From contig JAPOYV010000094.1 in NCBI GenBank assembly GCA_026706385.1, positions 79,161-143,160 on the forward strand: 64,000 nt of DNA. Direction: 5' to 3'. The position numbers and the translations under genes were made by a program. The first letter of the stretch is position 1; each line of letters begins with the position of its first letter. The DNA is from Gammaproteobacteria bacterium. Lineage in GTDB: Bacteria; Pseudomonadota; Gammaproteobacteria; Pseudomonadales; Azotimanducaceae. Positions 63,190 to 64,000 of the stretch are shown one piece after another. A model generated the notes under the pieces. It did not search any database. It had not been told where the DNA came from and saw only the letters and a list, made by a program, of their open reading frames with translations.

Positions 63190-63284
63190 TCCCGTTGGGA
63201 CGTGCGGGTGTAGACCCGTTTGGCAACGTGCCACGTTGCGAACATCAGTGCTGCTGCAAGGCTTAGGATGATGAAAGTCTCCAT
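63186..63284 (-). CDS. Possible 32-residue single-helix membrane peptide
   Basis: The reverse strand encodes METFIILSLAAALMFATW followed by HVAKRVYTRTSQRD and a TAG at 63186-63188 that shares the sequence CTAG with the convergent gene stop. One helix plus a basic tail is the layout of small membrane peptides. There is only a weak GAGG about 11 bases before the ATG, so translation is not certain. Confidence 0.35.
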   Translation of the reverse strand: METFIILSLAAALMFATWHVAKRVYTRTSQRD

Positions 63285-63436
63285 GGCTGTGGGCCTCGGC
63301 TTACGCCTTAATCCAGTTTAGCCGGTCCCAAGCTGTTGTTGTTCAGATAATTTTTCCGTACACTGCGTGGCATGAACTTCAGGTCGCAACGGGTTTAGGT
63401 GCCGCTTTCGCGGTTACCGAGCCACGTATATCCCCA

Positions 63437-63697
63437 ATGAAGGCGCGGATGACGATTCTCCTCGTAGCGCTGGCCGGATGCGCCACCGTCCGGTACGAAG
63501 ACGTGGCCGACTTCCGGCTCTACGAAAAGAACGATCCTGAAGGCTACGCGCTGCTTACGGCGTGTCTCGGAGAGGACGCGACGTTCGGCAAGATCACGCG
63601 GGGCGAAGCAGAAGCAATGGCCACGCTTGCCAGCAAGATAAACGCGGGGGAAGCGCTGAGCGAGTCCGACTTCGCGGAGCTGCCCTGCGCCGACTAG
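63437..63697 (+). CDS. Small lipoprotein of unknown function
   Basis: The 86-residue protein starts MKARMTILLVALAGCATV, a clear lipoprotein signal with box LAGC, followed by a short acidic helical domain (GYALLTACLGEDATFG; EAEAMATLASKINAGEALS). The mature form has two more Cys residues. There is no strong ribosome site; a low-GC patch near 63345-63360 may contain the promoter. No family is recognised. Confidence 0.55.
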   Translation: MKARMTILLVALAGCATVRYEDVADFRLYEKNDPEGYALLTACLGEDATFGKITRGEAEAMATLASKINAGEALSESDFAELPCAD

Positions 63698-63834
63698 GGC
63701 ACTTTGCGCACGATAGCCCCGCCGGTTTAGCTATTGATTTCAGCCGTGCGGTGAGCAGTCCTTTCGGTCGATGATCGCCGAAACTACACTCTGTCGAGGT
63801 TTCCATCGCTGGTGTCTCGGATAGGTGGTCCTTG

Positions 63835-63942
63835 ATGAAGACCGCCGCCAAGAACCGCCGCGACCGGGTGCGCGCCATGCTGGCCGACCTGAAGTTGCCG
63901 GGATCCGTGGCCGCTGGGTTCGTTGGTGGAGACCTTCGCTAG
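63835..63942 (+). pseudogene. IstB-like N-terminal remnant (IS21 family)
   Basis: ATG at 63835 opens a 35-codon frame reading MKTAAKNRRDRVRAMLADLKLPG before diverging and stopping at a TAG. The segment RDRVRAMLADLKLPG resembles the first residues of IstB-type ATPase helpers of IS21-family elements, where LKLPGALEAVD follows. No IstA coding sequence precedes it and no IstB ATPase motifs follow in any frame up to the window edge, so this is at best a short remnant. Confidence 0.4.
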
Positions 63943-64000
63943 GGTTGTCGATGTCTAGTCAGGCGAGGGAAGATGGGAGCGTAAAGCGGCGTCAACCGAG

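Overview
This is a gene-dense, GC-rich stretch of a bacterial chromosome. Most genes abut or overlap by 1 to 14 bases, GTG starts are common, and codon third positions are strongly G/C. The content suggests an aerobic, heterotrophic gammaproteobacterium, probably an uncultured marine or host-associated lineage. Supporting features are a near-consensus E. coli-type LexA box, a TldD/TldE pair, a SelD fused to an NADH-dehydrogenase-like domain, class I fumarase, and several phytanoyl-CoA dioxygenases and luciferase-like monooxygenases. The placement is inference: there is no rRNA, tRNA or taxonomic marker in the window.

Bases 1-10.6 kb: a partial tyrosine recombinase at the left edge, a Nudix hydrolase and a rhomboid protease (minus strand), a PhyH dioxygenase, then a plus-strand run of LLM oxidoreductase, glutamate-cysteine ligase (GCS2), M14/aspartoacylase-like hydrolase and MetX homoserine acyltransferase. 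These meet a minus-strand SelD fusion and an MFS transporter. Bases 10.6-22.5 kb: DinB, a secreted unknown, a methyltransferase, a MATE exporter, a ferredoxin, CoaE plus a PHP phosphoesterase, two MaoC-like half dehydratases, a frameshifted gene, TldD/TldE, a 42-bp tandem repeat and a TauD-like dioxygenase.

Bases 22.5-28 kb: a minus-strand copper and respiration block (CopA ATPase, COX3-like subunit, membrane anchor protein, HupE-like protein, c-type cytochrome). Bases 28-33.7 kb: a small membrane protein and an amidase, then a DUF222/HNH endonuclease gene behind an AT-rich promoter overlapped by a LexA box, a second PhyH protein with a small conserved partner, and a Tat-exported SMP-30-like lactonase. 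Bases 33.7-37.5 kb: five minus-strand genes (two DUF6644 membrane proteins, a DUF6152 protein and two related exported proteins) of unknown but apparently joint function.

Bases 37.6-54.9 kb are catabolic and metabolic: SDR, serine beta-lactamase-like hydrolase, malonyl-CoA synthase, carboxylesterase, acetoacetyl-CoA synthetase, class I fumarase, an alpha/beta hydrolase lacking its nucleophile next to a second LLM oxidoreductase, an MFS exporter, dienelactone hydrolase, an orphan radical SAM protein, two glycosyltransferases and a DUF547 protein. Bases 54.9-60.2 kb hold a membrane VTT/flavoprotein-disulfide-reductase fusion, an outer-membrane barrel, a small exported CxxC protein and a divergent flavin-dependent halogenase-like enzyme.

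Bases 60.2-64 kb are accessory: a decayed gene fragment, a perfect palindrome, an intact P4-type integrase, 566 bases without a supportable gene, several small unknown genes and an IstB-like transposon remnant. The most notable observations are the LexA-box-controlled HNH gene, the REP-like and tandem-hairpin repeats, the frameshifted gene at 17.9 kb, the Ser-to-Gly hydrolase, the halogenase locus and the five-gene DUF6644/DUF6152 cluster.
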